Shown here: piece by piece, positions 40,901 through 43,999 of the stretch | Numbering within the stretch: position 1 is the first letter of the stretch | How the letters are laid out: each line of letters begins with the position of its first letter | DNA from: Antedon mediterranea | Lineage: Eukaryota; Echinodermata; Crinoidea; Comatulida; Antedonidae | Reading direction: 5' to 3' | Assembly: GCF_964355755.1 (NCBI RefSeq) | Contig: NC_092678.1 | Span: forward strand, 12,248,922-12,312,921 | DNA: 64,000 bases | Translations under genes and position numbers: made by a program | Notes under the pieces: generated by a model | Databases searched by the model: none | What the model was told of the DNA's origin: nothing | Seen by the model: the letters and a program-made list of their open reading frames with translations, nothing else

Positions 40901-41553
40901 GAGAAAGAAATAATGGTAAAATAATATACTAATACTAATGTTTTTTATTCTCAGCCATTTAGCACATTGTTTAAGAAGTCGAGTGTGTTAGTGAATCTTC
41001 ATTCATTTACAGTTAAATATTTAAGAGAGGTAAATATAAATAAATTATATACAGATATTTTGATAGTGTACCAGCAGAAAAAGAGTTACTGATCTATACA
41101 CGTCGGATTTACTATACTGTACTAAACAGTTGAACTAATAGTGAACAATTAGAGTACTACAATCAACACTTTTTCATGTATTAAAATTAAAAAAAGGCTT
41201 TCCATTTTATTATCCGATTTACACACCAAATAAAATTAATTATTACATGTGTCTTAGTAAAACAATGTGCATTTCAACATCATTCTGCCTCTAACATTTA
41301 TCATTTGAGTAAACGTTGTTAATATTTTAATATTTTAATTAAATATCAGGTTAAAGACGCATTCCTTAAAGGTACAAATAGAAATGAAAGTACTGTTGAA
41401 GTTTTTACAACAAAAGTAAGTAAGTCGTCGTCGTCGAAGGAACAAGCAGCGTATGTCAACTCAGAAATCCAGCAATGTCGTCGACACAATCAGAAAAGAA
41501 GAGAGGACACAGGTGTGATCATACTTTCTGATGACACAAACGCTGGCTGCTAA
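317..41553 (+). CDS. Plexin-family semaphorin receptor (37 exons)
   Basis: Plexins are single-pass receptors for semaphorins and signal in axon guidance and cell adhesion through an intracellular GAP for small Ras/Rap GTPases. Exons that I threaded by splice site and phase: 317-1366, 1816-2034, 2431-2559, 3061-3176, 3406-3523, 5397-5553, 6679-6775, 8020-8134, 8437-8571, 21860-21961, 22486-22573, 23005-23171, 23354-23526, 23879-23978, 24119-24255, 24453-24617, 24897-24984, 25213-25485, 26140-26298, 26648-26846, 31911-32089, 32204-32230, 32394-32512, 36045-36110, 36338-36412, 36621-36690, 37047-37193, 37428-37578, 37676-37764, 38279-38381, 38733-38782, 39078-39173, 39446-39612, 39984-40131, 40631-40771, 40955-41029, 41350-41553. 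They sum to 5,694 nt, an open frame of 1,897 codons plus stop, which is normal plexin length. The domain order matches the family. The paralogue (A, B or other) is not assigned. The protein is divergent in its cytoplasmic half. Confidence 0.93.
1816..2559 (+). CDS. Plexin exons 2-3: end of sema domain
   Basis: Exon 2 (1816-2034) encodes LMCPPNDG and the propeller strand IVFIGTDNGQLSK. Its acceptor is preceded by a TACTAAT branch-point-like motif about 20 nt upstream. Exon 3 (2431-2559) encodes YETVTIDTGQEV and SDYIIALTAKK, the standard last sema strands of plexins. Both exons are phase 0. The intron between them carries a 57-bp tandem repeat. Confidence 0.88.
2121..2291 (+). repeat. 57-bp minisatellite, three copies
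   Basis: Three near-identical 57-bp units start at 2121, 2178 and 2235, each beginning GACTGGTGATAATGAGTAAG. The repeat lies in plexin intron 2. The unit length is a multiple of three, so it stays open on both strands, but nothing else suggests coding. Confidence 0.9.
2596..2780. repeat. Probable dispersed-repeat fragment in intron 3
   Basis: This stretch starts with an ATCATCATCATCAGC run followed by CAGTCCACTGTAGGACAAAA. The layout resembles the 'TCATCATCAGCC...CCACTGCTGGACA' ends of repeats known in many invertebrates. I see no open frame, and the assignment is by recalled resemblance only. Confidence 0.35.
3061..3523 (+). CDS. Plexin exons 4-5: first PSI domain
   Basis: Exon 4 (3061-3176, phase 0 to 2) and exon 5 (3406-3523, phase 2 to 0) join inside a cysteine-knot PSI module. 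Diagnostic pieces are NCSQFITCDECI, YCGWCTLYKKC, RFKECQ and the tryptophan in SPWLPSN. PSI modules position the sema propeller against the downstream IPT domains. The fit in spacing, cysteines and phase is very good. Confidence 0.9.
3765..4520 (-). mobile_element. tRNA-derived SINE, two tandem copies plus a fragment
   Basis: Two long copies (about 3765-4088 and 4091-4455) and a truncated third share the same body. On the minus strand each has a tRNA-like head (3873-3944 and 4204-4274): box A TGGTCTAAT.GTTAGGACA, box B GAGTTCGAGTC (the first copy reads GAGTTCTAGTC), and a CTGC/GCAG stem around a seven-base loop. The body contains a conserved ACCGCCCGGTGATATACTG motif and ends near TATATATA tracts. 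Other copies lie at about 34290-34410 and 62170-62395. The copies sit in plexin intron 5. Confidence 0.8.
4671..5287. mobile_element. Solo LTR of an LTR retrotransposon
   Basis: The 617-bp segment begins TGTAATATA and ends TATATTACA, a 9-bp perfect terminal inverted repeat of the TG...CA type. It is flanked by the 4-bp direct repeat GTAC (4667-4670 and 5288-5291), which fits a target-site duplication. An AATAAA signal lies near 5215. No internal gag or pol is adjacent, so it is most likely a recombination-derived solo LTR. It also holds a 27-bp tandem repeat (about 5030-5100). Confidence 0.85.
5397..6775 (+). CDS. Plexin exons 6-7: first IPT-like region
   Basis: Exon 6 (5397-5553, phase 0 to 1) encodes ISLTVEQLPPL..., YNCKFG and LTCNSPPL, the hallmark strands of the IPT/TIG region after plexin PSI1. 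Exon 7 (6679-6775, phase 1 to 2) continues with FVDVILSVHSS and FTFFDCS. The intron between them holds a short MITE-like repeat (about 5808-5900) and a SINE-like element. Confidence 0.88.
6035..6626 (+). mobile_element. SINE-like element with GGCGGAGGT-type ends and tRNA-like segment
   Basis: The element starts CTAGAG...ACCTCCGCC and ends CCTTGGCGGAGGT, so its edges are inverted versions of each other. Inside, 6178-6246 looks tRNA-like: box A TGGTGTAATGGTTATG, box B GGTTCAAGTCCC. An (ACACAAAC)n tract precedes the 3' end. A longer relative with the same ends occupies 12240-20252. It lies in plexin intron 6. Confidence 0.7.
6776..8019. other. Plexin intron 7, no recognisable content
   Basis: AT-rich intron of 1.2 kb. 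Apart from ordinary splice sites I see no open frame with family features and no clear repeat structure. Confidence 0.6.
8020..8571 (+). CDS. Plexin exons 8-9: second PSI domain and linker
   Basis: Exon 8 (8020-8134) begins in phase 2 and encodes the compact PSI core CSECVSSFTCDWCVYDNKC. Exon 9 (8437-8571, phase 0) continues with GSCPQIYQPNEE and VIIPIKNVPNATK, which matches the plexin segment leading into the next beta-sandwich. The following intron is the largest in the gene (13.3 kb) and is almost entirely transposon. Confidence 0.88.
10570..10730. mobile_element. 161-bp MITE with long terminal inverted repeats
   Basis: The first and last ~65 bp are near-perfect inverted repeats, starting AAGCCGAATTTCCACTAGG on one side and the same reading inward on the other. 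Each arm carries a TTCGCGCGAA motif. Flanking TA dinucleotides (10568-10569 and 10731-10732) fit a 2-bp target duplication as in Tc1/mariner-type insertion. It would fold into one hairpin. Confidence 0.85.
10815..11655 (+). mobile_element. Microsatellite-bearing nonautonomous element, copy 1
   Basis: The layout is: TATAGTTCACTATGTCGGT, a (GTCGGTCT/GTCT)n tract, CCGGTATCACTATGC, a body of about 0.55 kb rich in CGCGC and ACGTG motifs, then a second TAGTTCACTATGTCGG...CCGGTATCACTATGC module and a GACTTAATGGCTGTTGGCCTT tail. The same two-module layout recurs at 31060-31855. Arrays of 4-bp repeats inside a modular element recall the 'pearl' Helitron-related elements of bivalves; that link is inference. 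Confidence 0.7.
12760..13563 (+). CDS. LINE ORF1: L1-ORF1p-like coiled-coil RNA-binding protein
   Basis: 267 residues. The N-terminus is basic and polar (RERRNNKKDKEKDR). Residues about 35-125 form a long heptad-rich coiled coil. A RRM-like core follows, with LERYTRSFNLRFGGIKE and AHRTGKPR. The C-terminal part has IIAKFLFRPQRYQVL and GIFVLEDLPETDLKKK. This matches the layout of ORF1 proteins that coat LINE RNA and act as nucleic-acid chaperones. The frame is uninterrupted from ATG to stop. Confidence 0.8.
   Translation: MSRERRNNKKDKEKDRVLLAPESSTLDSECGDPDGTEATEVGMLRRELRTFQTIIKGKLNSIILNQEALLKRIDKIEHKQTELEKSIAFTSDSIVEIEKKIVSFCTDIEAVKTSMDADRNNVTLLQNQILKLERYTRSFNLRFGGIKESIDEIPIEKINEIIKNDLKLPNITVENAHRTGKPRTSPTGAPRHIIAKFLFRPQRYQVLMQAKTGHVLKNKGIFVLEDLPETDLKKKRNLREIMAKAYGERKRPVFRNGNLYINGKLHS
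13564..14235 (+). other. Inter-ORF spacer of the LINE
   Basis: 672 nt without a convincing protein. It has imperfect internal repeats (ATGTATGTAAACAA, TTTGCATA.GA..AGAG and GTCAAAC each recur) and then pyrimidine/AT-rich TTTATTTATT tracts just before ORF2. Such a long spacer is unusual for two-ORF LINEs, where the ORFs usually overlap or nearly touch. Confidence 0.6.
14236..17226 (+). CDS. LINE ORF2: AP-type endonuclease and reverse transcriptase
   Basis: 996 residues, uninterrupted. The N-terminal exonuclease/endonuclease/phosphatase fold shows SLNCRSIVNK, LQETWLS, RRGGGVALY, LMGDFNLDL and SDHYPIF. The central reverse transcriptase shows NNYRPISILPCLSKVYERVV, SQYGFRQQHST, FLDLSKAFDSMDH, GVPQGSILGPLLF and the catalytic MYADDTNVF (Asp pair at about residues 720-721). 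The C-terminus has LPNLTYAITLWGS and NVWNSLPNDIK, usual for CR1/Jockey-like LINEs. All key catalytic motifs are present. Confidence 0.92.
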   Translation: MLPFLSNTTDDDDEDLNPYLKYNESKYYHVEEFRQISNISDDVSFLSLNCRSIVNKFDQFSQFIDSLNYKFSVIALQETWLSDNDEVSFFNLPNYVLVNRNRTGRRGGGVALYISDNLCYKPRDDLSKLITEAESLFIDIIIDGKYISAGVIYRPPESKISIFNNQFTEVMNIITKEKTHSYLMGDFNLDLNLYHSNCNVQCHVDATVSNSFLPLINKPTRVTENTSSIIDNIYSNSTNNHNINTGIIYTDISDHYPIFAITKSENRKKNTKQSFILKRTYFHQQVESFKEDLAIENWQPVLRTEDANIAYSTFAHNFKHLIDKNFPLKKIKAKANKDRSPWITEAIAKSITTKGRLYSSYRKNPTPSNKLKYTKYRNKLTALIKKRKEEYYFTQFENNKSNTKKTWKTINTIMGRTKTRQLPPTINHDFKQFNTPSEKANAFNTYFTSIGETLAKRISQEPQITESSSYLTGNYVNSMFLRPVTEDEIKTLLENLETNKTPGHDDIGALYLKPYSNYLKRPITHLINISLATGCFPDELKIAKTIPIFKNGDKSEINNYRPISILPCLSKVYERVVSNQTISFLNKNNVLNKSQYGFRQQHSTIHALLDTFEKITSAIEQKCFMIGIFLDLSKAFDSMDHHILLQKMRHYGIRGVVLDWFKSYLSTRKQFVNVEGKKSETKYIKYGVPQGSILGPLLFLIFINDMPFACRNTNVIMYADDTNVFLQHNDITRAFDILNYEMACLSNWFIANRLTVNTKKTNYIVFTSRNVKIDTSNLTLLINTDIIERVNQTKFLGVHLDEKLSFAYHINSIAKKVSTAIGTMNKIKCVLPYEILLKIYNSLILPNLTYAITLWGSTNQTILNRLYILQKKALRNVCNVPFHHPSLPLFARTKTLKLSELYQKSVAILMFKFHHKKLPITFDSFFATNNSKHNYETRAKDNLSTAFKRTLLGQQSVTYRGTNVWNSLPNDIKMSTSIGMFKHKIHDMFVTSYLYF
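20253..21050 (-). mobile_element. L1/Tx1-type LINE, 5' part of the split copy
   Basis: On the minus strand, broken frames read KLNKSPSSDGLRVEFYRHF, SNSQRLGVINLYL, ENWRPITFLN, GYIKGRFGGENIRVVEDV, IFLDFAKAFDS and GVRQGCPLSALLF. These are the successive reverse-transcriptase blocks of L1/Tx1-group elements. The frame breaks off at ALLF exactly where the GGCGGAGGT repeat begins and resumes at 12239. The fingers part is present but the endonuclease is missing, so the copy was 5'-truncated. Confidence 0.82.
21059..21310 (+). mobile_element. tRNA-derived SINE
   Basis: The head at 21059-21130 has box A-like TGGCATGGTGGTTATGATG and box B GGGTTCAAGTCCTG, with CAATCCAAGG where an anticodon arm would be. 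A body of about 180 bp ends in an AAATAAAACAAAC tail. It is a third, distinct tRNA-like family in the window. It does not fold as a functional tRNA. Confidence 0.65.
21534..21873 (+). repeat. ~170-bp tandem duplication spanning exon 10 acceptor
   Basis: Two copies (about 21534-21703 and 21704-21873) differ by a 2-bp indel and a few substitutions. Each ends with TTTATTGTAG followed by GTAAACAACTATG, that is, the 3' splice site and first 13 bases of plexin exon 10. Only the second copy leads into the real exon. Splicing to the first copy would run into an in-frame TAA within about 50 nt. Confidence 0.9.
21860..23171 (+). CDS. Plexin exons 10-12: beta-sandwich and third PSI domain
   Basis: Exon 10 (21860-21961, phase 0) encodes YECELQIEAQTVRIPATVD. 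Exon 11 (22486-22573, phase 0 to 1) encodes VNAYIKVFWNENVIDN. Exon 12 (23005-23171, phase 1 to 0) is the third PSI module, with YKCSVQRPDCSRCY, DCVWCTGDQCSY and FCSS. These correspond to the family's PSI2-IPT-PSI3 section. The intron 22574-23004 holds a MITE-like palindrome remnant. Confidence 0.88.
22690..22815. repeat. Short palindromic MITE-like repeat (copies also near 5808 and 33085)
   Basis: CTACAATATCAAATTAGTTT, then AAAAAAGTGTAATGTG.CC, then ATATGGTAGTGAT, then CATATATAGGCACATCA. Related copies lie at about 5808-5900 and 33085-33235. Parts of the two halves are inverted relative to each other (AAGTGTGATGTGCC against GGGCACATCA). They look like remnants of one short inverted-repeat element. 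Confidence 0.6.
23354..23978 (+). CDS. Plexin exons 13-14: IPT/TIG domain
   Basis: Exon 13 (23354-23526, phase 0 to 2) encodes ILPISVATVTTQPEPD and VIELFGTDFGQMMSGI. Exon 14 (23879-23978, phase 2 to 0) begins with VRCKAPVFDS and ends VILYQ. The RCKAP motif and G.DFG loop are typical of plexin IPT folds following PSI3. Confidence 0.87.
24119..24984 (+). CDS. Plexin exons 15-17: IPT/TIG domains
   Basis: Exon 15 (24119-24255, phase 0 to 2) starts NPIISELSPRFGIQAGGTTL, the classic IPT opening. Exon 16 (24453-24617, phase 2 to 2) contains IMCTTSNYT and SYTTNPTVTDFQPNQG, the close of one IPT and the opening of the next. Exon 17 (24897-24984, phase 2 to 0) has GGQNIIVTGTNF. Phases agree at each junction. 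Confidence 0.88.
25213..26298 (+). CDS. Plexin exons 18-19: last extracellular IPT domain
   Basis: Exon 18 (25213-25485) and exon 19 (26140-26298) are both phase 0. Exon 18 contains MDCESPP, VTFSFDDFVP and FSVFPNPVYYLFD, like the plexin consensus 'F.Y.PDP'. Exon 19 contains VEVFIGSVKCTVNSITRT, the membrane-proximal strand set. The intron between them (25486-26139) has no recognisable gene or repeat structure. Confidence 0.87.
26648..26846 (+). CDS. Plexin exon 20: transmembrane helix and juxtamembrane
   Basis: After the last extracellular strand (KFTFGSIRYVG) comes a long run of Val and Ile (about residues 1218-1241, TTVVVIIITVVVIMAIII...), then a basic stop-transfer WRRSR and the start of the juxtamembrane coiled segment (ILNRQLEETTVKFF). 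The exon ends in phase 1. Translation beyond the donor would stop after about 16 codons. Confidence 0.92.
27200..29760 (+). mobile_element. Helitron-like nonautonomous element, copy 1
   Basis: Starts TCTATATATAAATTTACG after an A, and ends ...CATCTAG before a T, the TC...CTRR termini and A|T insertion rule of Helitrons. Just inside the 3' end is the hairpin AGATGGTACGC / GCGTGCCATCT with GAGCGAAGCGAGC between. No Rep/helicase is visible, so it is nonautonomous. Internal partial duplications occur: a GAGGAGGCTTCGCATTTT block at about 27477 and 28240, and a ~69-bp direct repeat at 28307-28440. Confidence 0.8.
29761..30940 (+). mobile_element. Helitron-like nonautonomous element, copy 2
   Basis: Begins TCTATATATAAATTTACG immediately after the CTAG end of copy 1 and is closely similar to it through the CGGTAAATCGCG, GAAAACCGGTTGAACAGC and GGAATATA-type blocks. 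It ends at GAACCATCTGTGGGCACGAA without a preserved 3' hairpin. It is shorter than copy 1, lacking the internal duplications. Confidence 0.75.
31060..31855 (+). mobile_element. Microsatellite-bearing nonautonomous element, copy 2
   Basis: Same modular layout as 10815-11655: TATAGTTCACTATGTCGG, a (GTCG/GTCT)n tract, CCGGTATCACTATGCGTTTT, a body with repeated CGCGCG motifs, then a second TATAGTTCACTATGTCGG module, CCGGTATCACTATGCATTG and GACTTAATGGCTGTTGGCCTT. The apparent PTDRPTD peptide repeats on the minus strand are only the microsatellite read in frame. Confidence 0.72.
31911..32512 (+). CDS. Plexin exons 21-23: juxtamembrane and first GAP helices
   Basis: Exon 21 (31911-32089, phase 1 to 0) is acidic at first (EEKEEEFLEINEDDSEV), then has MGIVHDGMIARKLS and EMTPVMQES, aligned with the plexin 'GIPFLDY...HPVL' stretch. 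Exon 22 (32204-32230) is a 27-nt microexon encoding YLHHVIRKE. Exon 23 (32394-32512, phase 0 to 2) encodes GLPELDLFLNEKYIMKIINI, like the family's 'F..LL..K.FL..FI.TLE'. Using the upstream acceptor at 32193 for exon 22 instead would shift frame and hit a stop at the next junction, so 32204 is preferred. Confidence 0.78.
33239..34210. repeat. Cluster of ~54-bp and longer direct repeats
   Basis: The motif GAACGAAAGTATTTATTTGT followed by TGATAAGCCCAATTTT recurs near 33249, 33307, 33524 (diverged), 33942 and 34176. A second unit, AATGACCCCTTCCACAGTGC...TTTACGCCTCT, occurs at about 33352 and 33987. The arrangement suggests staggered segmental duplication of one ~0.6-kb block. Confidence 0.65.
34290..34410 (+). 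mobile_element. SINE fragment (tRNA-Glu-like family)
   Basis: ACCGTACCACGCCGAGAATG...AACAATACCATGAAAACCCC matches the flank just upstream of the tRNA-like heads at 62236 and (inverted) 4274. The tRNA-like head itself is missing or replaced after CAACACTTTCAGG. Confidence 0.55.
34572..34940. mobile_element. ~370-bp inverted-repeat element (MITE)
   Basis: The left arm (ATAAGGCCCATACACTAGG, GACGATAACGATCGACG, ACATAAACCAAAAGAAAT) is repeated in inverted form at the right end (ATTTCTTTTGGTTTATGT, CGTCGTTATCGTC, ATAGTGTAATTGGACCTTTA). Arms are about 85 bp. A second inner palindrome surrounds TGACGTCA motifs (34700-34790). No coding capacity. Confidence 0.8.
36045..37193 (+). CDS. Plexin exons 24-27: GAP core, arginine-finger region altered
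   Basis: Exons 36045-36110, 36338-36412, 36621-36690 and 37047-37193 have phases 2, 2, 2 and 0 at their starts. They encode QNFSALFLMAMVGDDKTEYL, HIMDMLLSKHIANKVKAKNV, KLALSKNGETVIEHMISHVV and SGPLLQLVDAITTRIDSGAV plus DAVHHHCQYSL. The alignment with family landmarks ('ASLL..AL', 'LRR.E.VVEKML', 'GPVDAV...A.YTLN') is clear. Where active plexins have the arginine pair before E.VVE, this protein has S-K-N-G (residues 1417-1420). The exon junction falls exactly there, but neither flank can supply arginine. Confidence 0.85.
37428..38381 (+). CDS. Plexin exons 28-30: Ras/Rho-binding insert (RBD)
   Basis: Exon 28 (37428-37578, phase 0 to 1), exon 29 (37676-37764, ends phase 0 at GGA|GTAATA) and exon 30 (38279-38381, phase 0 to 1). 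Family landmarks: VKVNSCDTLFQVKQKLLNVM, QLEWRVN (plexin 'VLEWR'), RIILQDTDLQTER and IADFGIQNNAVVAFV. This ubiquitin-like insert splits the GAP domain and in known plexins binds Rac1/Rnd GTPases. Exon 29 lies in a perfect tandem duplication. Confidence 0.85.
37681..38242 (+). repeat. Perfect 282-bp tandem duplication covering plexin exon 29
   Basis: Copy 1 (37681-37962 including the junction AG; core 37681-37960) and copy 2 (starting 37963) are identical base for base over 280 bp in my reading. Each holds exon 29 from its sixth base, its GTAATA donor and about 196 bp of intron. Copy 2 lacks the acceptor and the first 5 exon bases, so it is probably skipped. Confidence 0.93.
38382..38513 (+). 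CDS. Possible read-through 3' end giving a short plexin isoform
   Basis: If the exon 30 donor (GTAATA at 38382) is not used, the frame stays open for 37 more codons (NNDNMYWYTYYIPIEP...) and ends at a TAA at 38492-38494. AATAAA follows at about 38508. The product would keep the RBD but lose the second half of the GAP domain. This could equally be chance intron sequence. Confidence 0.35.
38733..40771 (+). CDS. Plexin exons 31-35: second GAP segment
   Basis: Exons 38733-38782, 39078-39173, 39446-39612, 39984-40131 and 40631-40771 join in phase. Landmarks are INADGTFHILEG, DIDESIFERLTETK, FVKYLFDFLDNMATKHGVS, LKIWKNNRS, EMFWLRILRNPAYVCDI and SSPSHRQMYVKEIPRYRQLV. These match the plexin 'PAVKYFFDFLDEQA', 'IWK.NSLPLRFWVNILKNP' and 'DSPS..LLYAK.I..Y' blocks. 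The conserved arginine before FW is a methionine here (EMFW, residue 1713). Exon 31 is only 50 nt but fixes the phase between exons 30 and 32. Confidence 0.86.
40812..40903 (+). repeat. 46-bp tandem duplication in intron 35
   Basis: ACTAATAGGCATTGGTTGAG recurs with a 46-bp period at 40812 and 40858. The second copy diverges after about 35 bp. No coding relevance is seen. Confidence 0.75.
40955..41553 (+). CDS. Plexin exons 36-37: C-terminus
   Basis: Exon 36 (40955-41029, phase 0) encodes LVNLHSFTVKYLRE, like the plexin 'LH.LY.YTQKYYDEI' helix. Exon 37 (41350-41553, phase 0) starts VKDAFLKGTN and continues into a polar, basic tail (SKSSSSKEQ, RRHNQKRRED) ending DDTNAGC before TAA. The usual plexin end ('...KM.LA.RL.Q.AAALENKVTDL') is not recognisable, so the tail has diverged or been replaced. 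AATAAA-type signals occur near 41804. Confidence 0.8.
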
Positions 41554-42627
41554 TAGGAGTAAATAAGTTTTTGTTTATATTTGCAAATACGTATGTTTGT
41601 CTGAATAACTATGGTAACTTTAATTTAGTTCACTAAAGATTTATAGCTACTTAAATAGGCCTATTATAAGTACCAGTAGGCCTAGAGATAAAAACGTTCA
41701 CTGACCATATAAGAAAATGTGTATAATAAGCTTTTGACCAATACTAATTAACATTAAATTACATTTCTTAAAATCTATAGTAAATATAAATGGTATTGTA
41801 TAAATAAATATATTAGAATACGCAGAAATCCAGTTTCAATATGCATAATGTAATGTAATAAATTTATTTCTCTTAAATATTACCATATATTAATAATAAT
41901 TATATAAGTGCTTCTAATGTTTATAAAATGAAAGTTAGTGTATGTGTCATCTACACCTATGCGCAATTCAACTTAGTTAGGCTGCAAGACACATGTTATT
42001 CTCCCGCATTTACATTTACCGATGCACAAAATATTAGTTATCTCTGTAAATATTCTAACAATAAGTATTTTAAATTTGAGTAATATTGATATTTTTTTGC
42101 GTGGCTATAAACATACTAGCATACTATTATTCATTTAATCACGTGACAACACATACATTGGATAATATAAGTAAAAATAATGATCTAAAATTCTTTTGAT
42201 GTTGAATATGCCATTTTCATGTTACATAATAGGTAGCCTATTCACTTTGACTAAAATTTGGATAAAAACTTATTACCTGAAAAAAAAATTGTAGGCCTAA
42301 TTTAAAGCAAAAAAAAAAAATCAAATTGGCTGCCAGCCAGGGGGTTTCGGTTAATTTTAACCGTTTAATTCGTCTCTTTATAAGTAGAATCATTTTGTTT
42401 GTTCGTAAGTGAATAACTTTATTAAAACTTTAAAATGGCCTATTCAAAGTCTGATTCCATGTTTTATGGAGTTAGGGTTAATAAACAAGATTTATTATCA
42501 ATTTTCAAATCATAATATATTATAACCAAATATAAAATGAATGAAATGAATAAAAATATTACTGAAAAATACCTGCTACATATCACAAATAGAAAGTGAA
42601 AAATATATTAATAATAGTTATTTTCAT

Positions 42628-43042
42628 TGAGATCCAGCCACTGATACCCACAGCATTGTAATTTTTTTCAGTAATTTGCCTTTGGATTTATATATATATT
42701 TTCTACTGTTTGTATCAATTTTGATCTGATTTTGCTGTAATTATGGAGGGTAATTTGGATAACTTTACCAAATTACGTCGCCTGTCCGAGAAACGTGTAA
42801 GATATTAATTTTATTCCTGTCCACCCAGGCAGCACTTGCCAGCTTTATACTATGACGTTATCCAAATTCCTTCACTTGCACTGATGAAGGGCTAGTGTTG
42901 CCCGAAAGCTCTGCTAACTTTTCTGGCTGTTTACTTTATCGTTTTGATTTAGCTTTTCGCTTTTTATTTTTGTATCTCCATTGAGATCCAGCCACTGATA
43001 CCCACAGCATTGTCATTTTTTCAGTAATTTGCCTTTGGATTA
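42628..43042. mobile_element. Direct-repeat-flanked retroelement remnant (Penelope-like?)
   Basis: Two ~65-bp direct repeats (CATTGAGATCCAGCCACTGA ... GCCTTTGGATTTA, at 42628-42692 and 42978-43042) flank a ~285-bp body. The body carries CACTGATGAAGGGCTAGTGT and CCGAAAGCTCTGCTAA. The body recurs at about 60645-60780 and inverted at 62080-62170. 'GATGAAGGGC...CGAAA' tails are common in Penelope-like elements, but this assignment is a guess. Confidence 0.5.
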
Positions 43043-43456
43043 ATAATAGTTATTAGTAATAAATTATATTTTTGCGTATAACAAGGTGATGCATTTCCAA
43101 AAATATGTTTTAGTGCTCAAAATGCAAATATTACTAAAAATACAGTAATAAAATTGTAAATATTGTTATATTTTAAAATACAATAGGACAAATTCTTGTT
43201 TGCGTAATACTTTCGAAAGCTGAATAGAACTTCGAGTTGCTAGGTTTTAGCAGCAGTCTTTTTTCATTTTCAAAACGTTGTTATACTTTAGGCCACTATC
43301 ATCATCTGTTAAGGAGATAGAAATTACAATTGTTATTATTACATAATACCACAACTTATTTTATTATATGGAATTATAATTATATTATTATGTTTATGAA
43401 AATAAAAGAGACATTTTAATTAGTATTTTTATATATTTTCCTATCATCCTAAGGAT

Positions 43457-43644
43457 GAACATATTGCACACAACGTCTCACACTGTACGAATCATTACAA
43501 CTCGAACATATTGCACACAACGTCTCACACTGTACGAATCATTACAACTCGAACATATTGCACACAACGTCTCACACTGTACGAATCATTACAACTCGAA
43601 CATATTGCACACAACGTCTCACACTGTACGAATCATTACAACTC
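43457..43644 (+). repeat. 47-bp tandem repeat, four copies
   Basis: The unit GAACATATTGCACACAACGT (first 20 bases) starts at 43457, 43504, 43551 and 43598, essentially identical. The period is not a multiple of three, so it is not a coding repeat. No spacers differ between units, so it is not a CRISPR array. Confidence 0.95.
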
Positions 43645-43999
43645 GATATGCTTTGACCAAAATTAAATATTACGCAGTACTTAAAATAATATAGTCTTTT
43701 TAGTGTATTTCCACATGGATATACTGGCAACGCATTAACAAGCATTTAAAATGAGCTAGCACTTGTGATTTGTCAAATTACTCTTGCGTTGTGCGTACGT
43801 CTTTGCATTGCGCACCAACCATTATATCATTCTTAACTTGTCGTAAGCTTCATAAAAACTTGAACGGACGGAAGTCTGCGTCGTTTTATTAATTAATGGA
43901 AACATTAAACAAAGAATTGACAGGACTTTGTCCGTAAAAAGAAAAACATGTAAATGTAGCTGTATACGGGACCTATTTTTAGTGATAAAATTAAGGTAA

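Noticed and set aside
43457-43644. CRISPR-like array
   Set aside because: No variable spacers; the 47-bp unit repeats head to tail, and the DNA is an animal genome.
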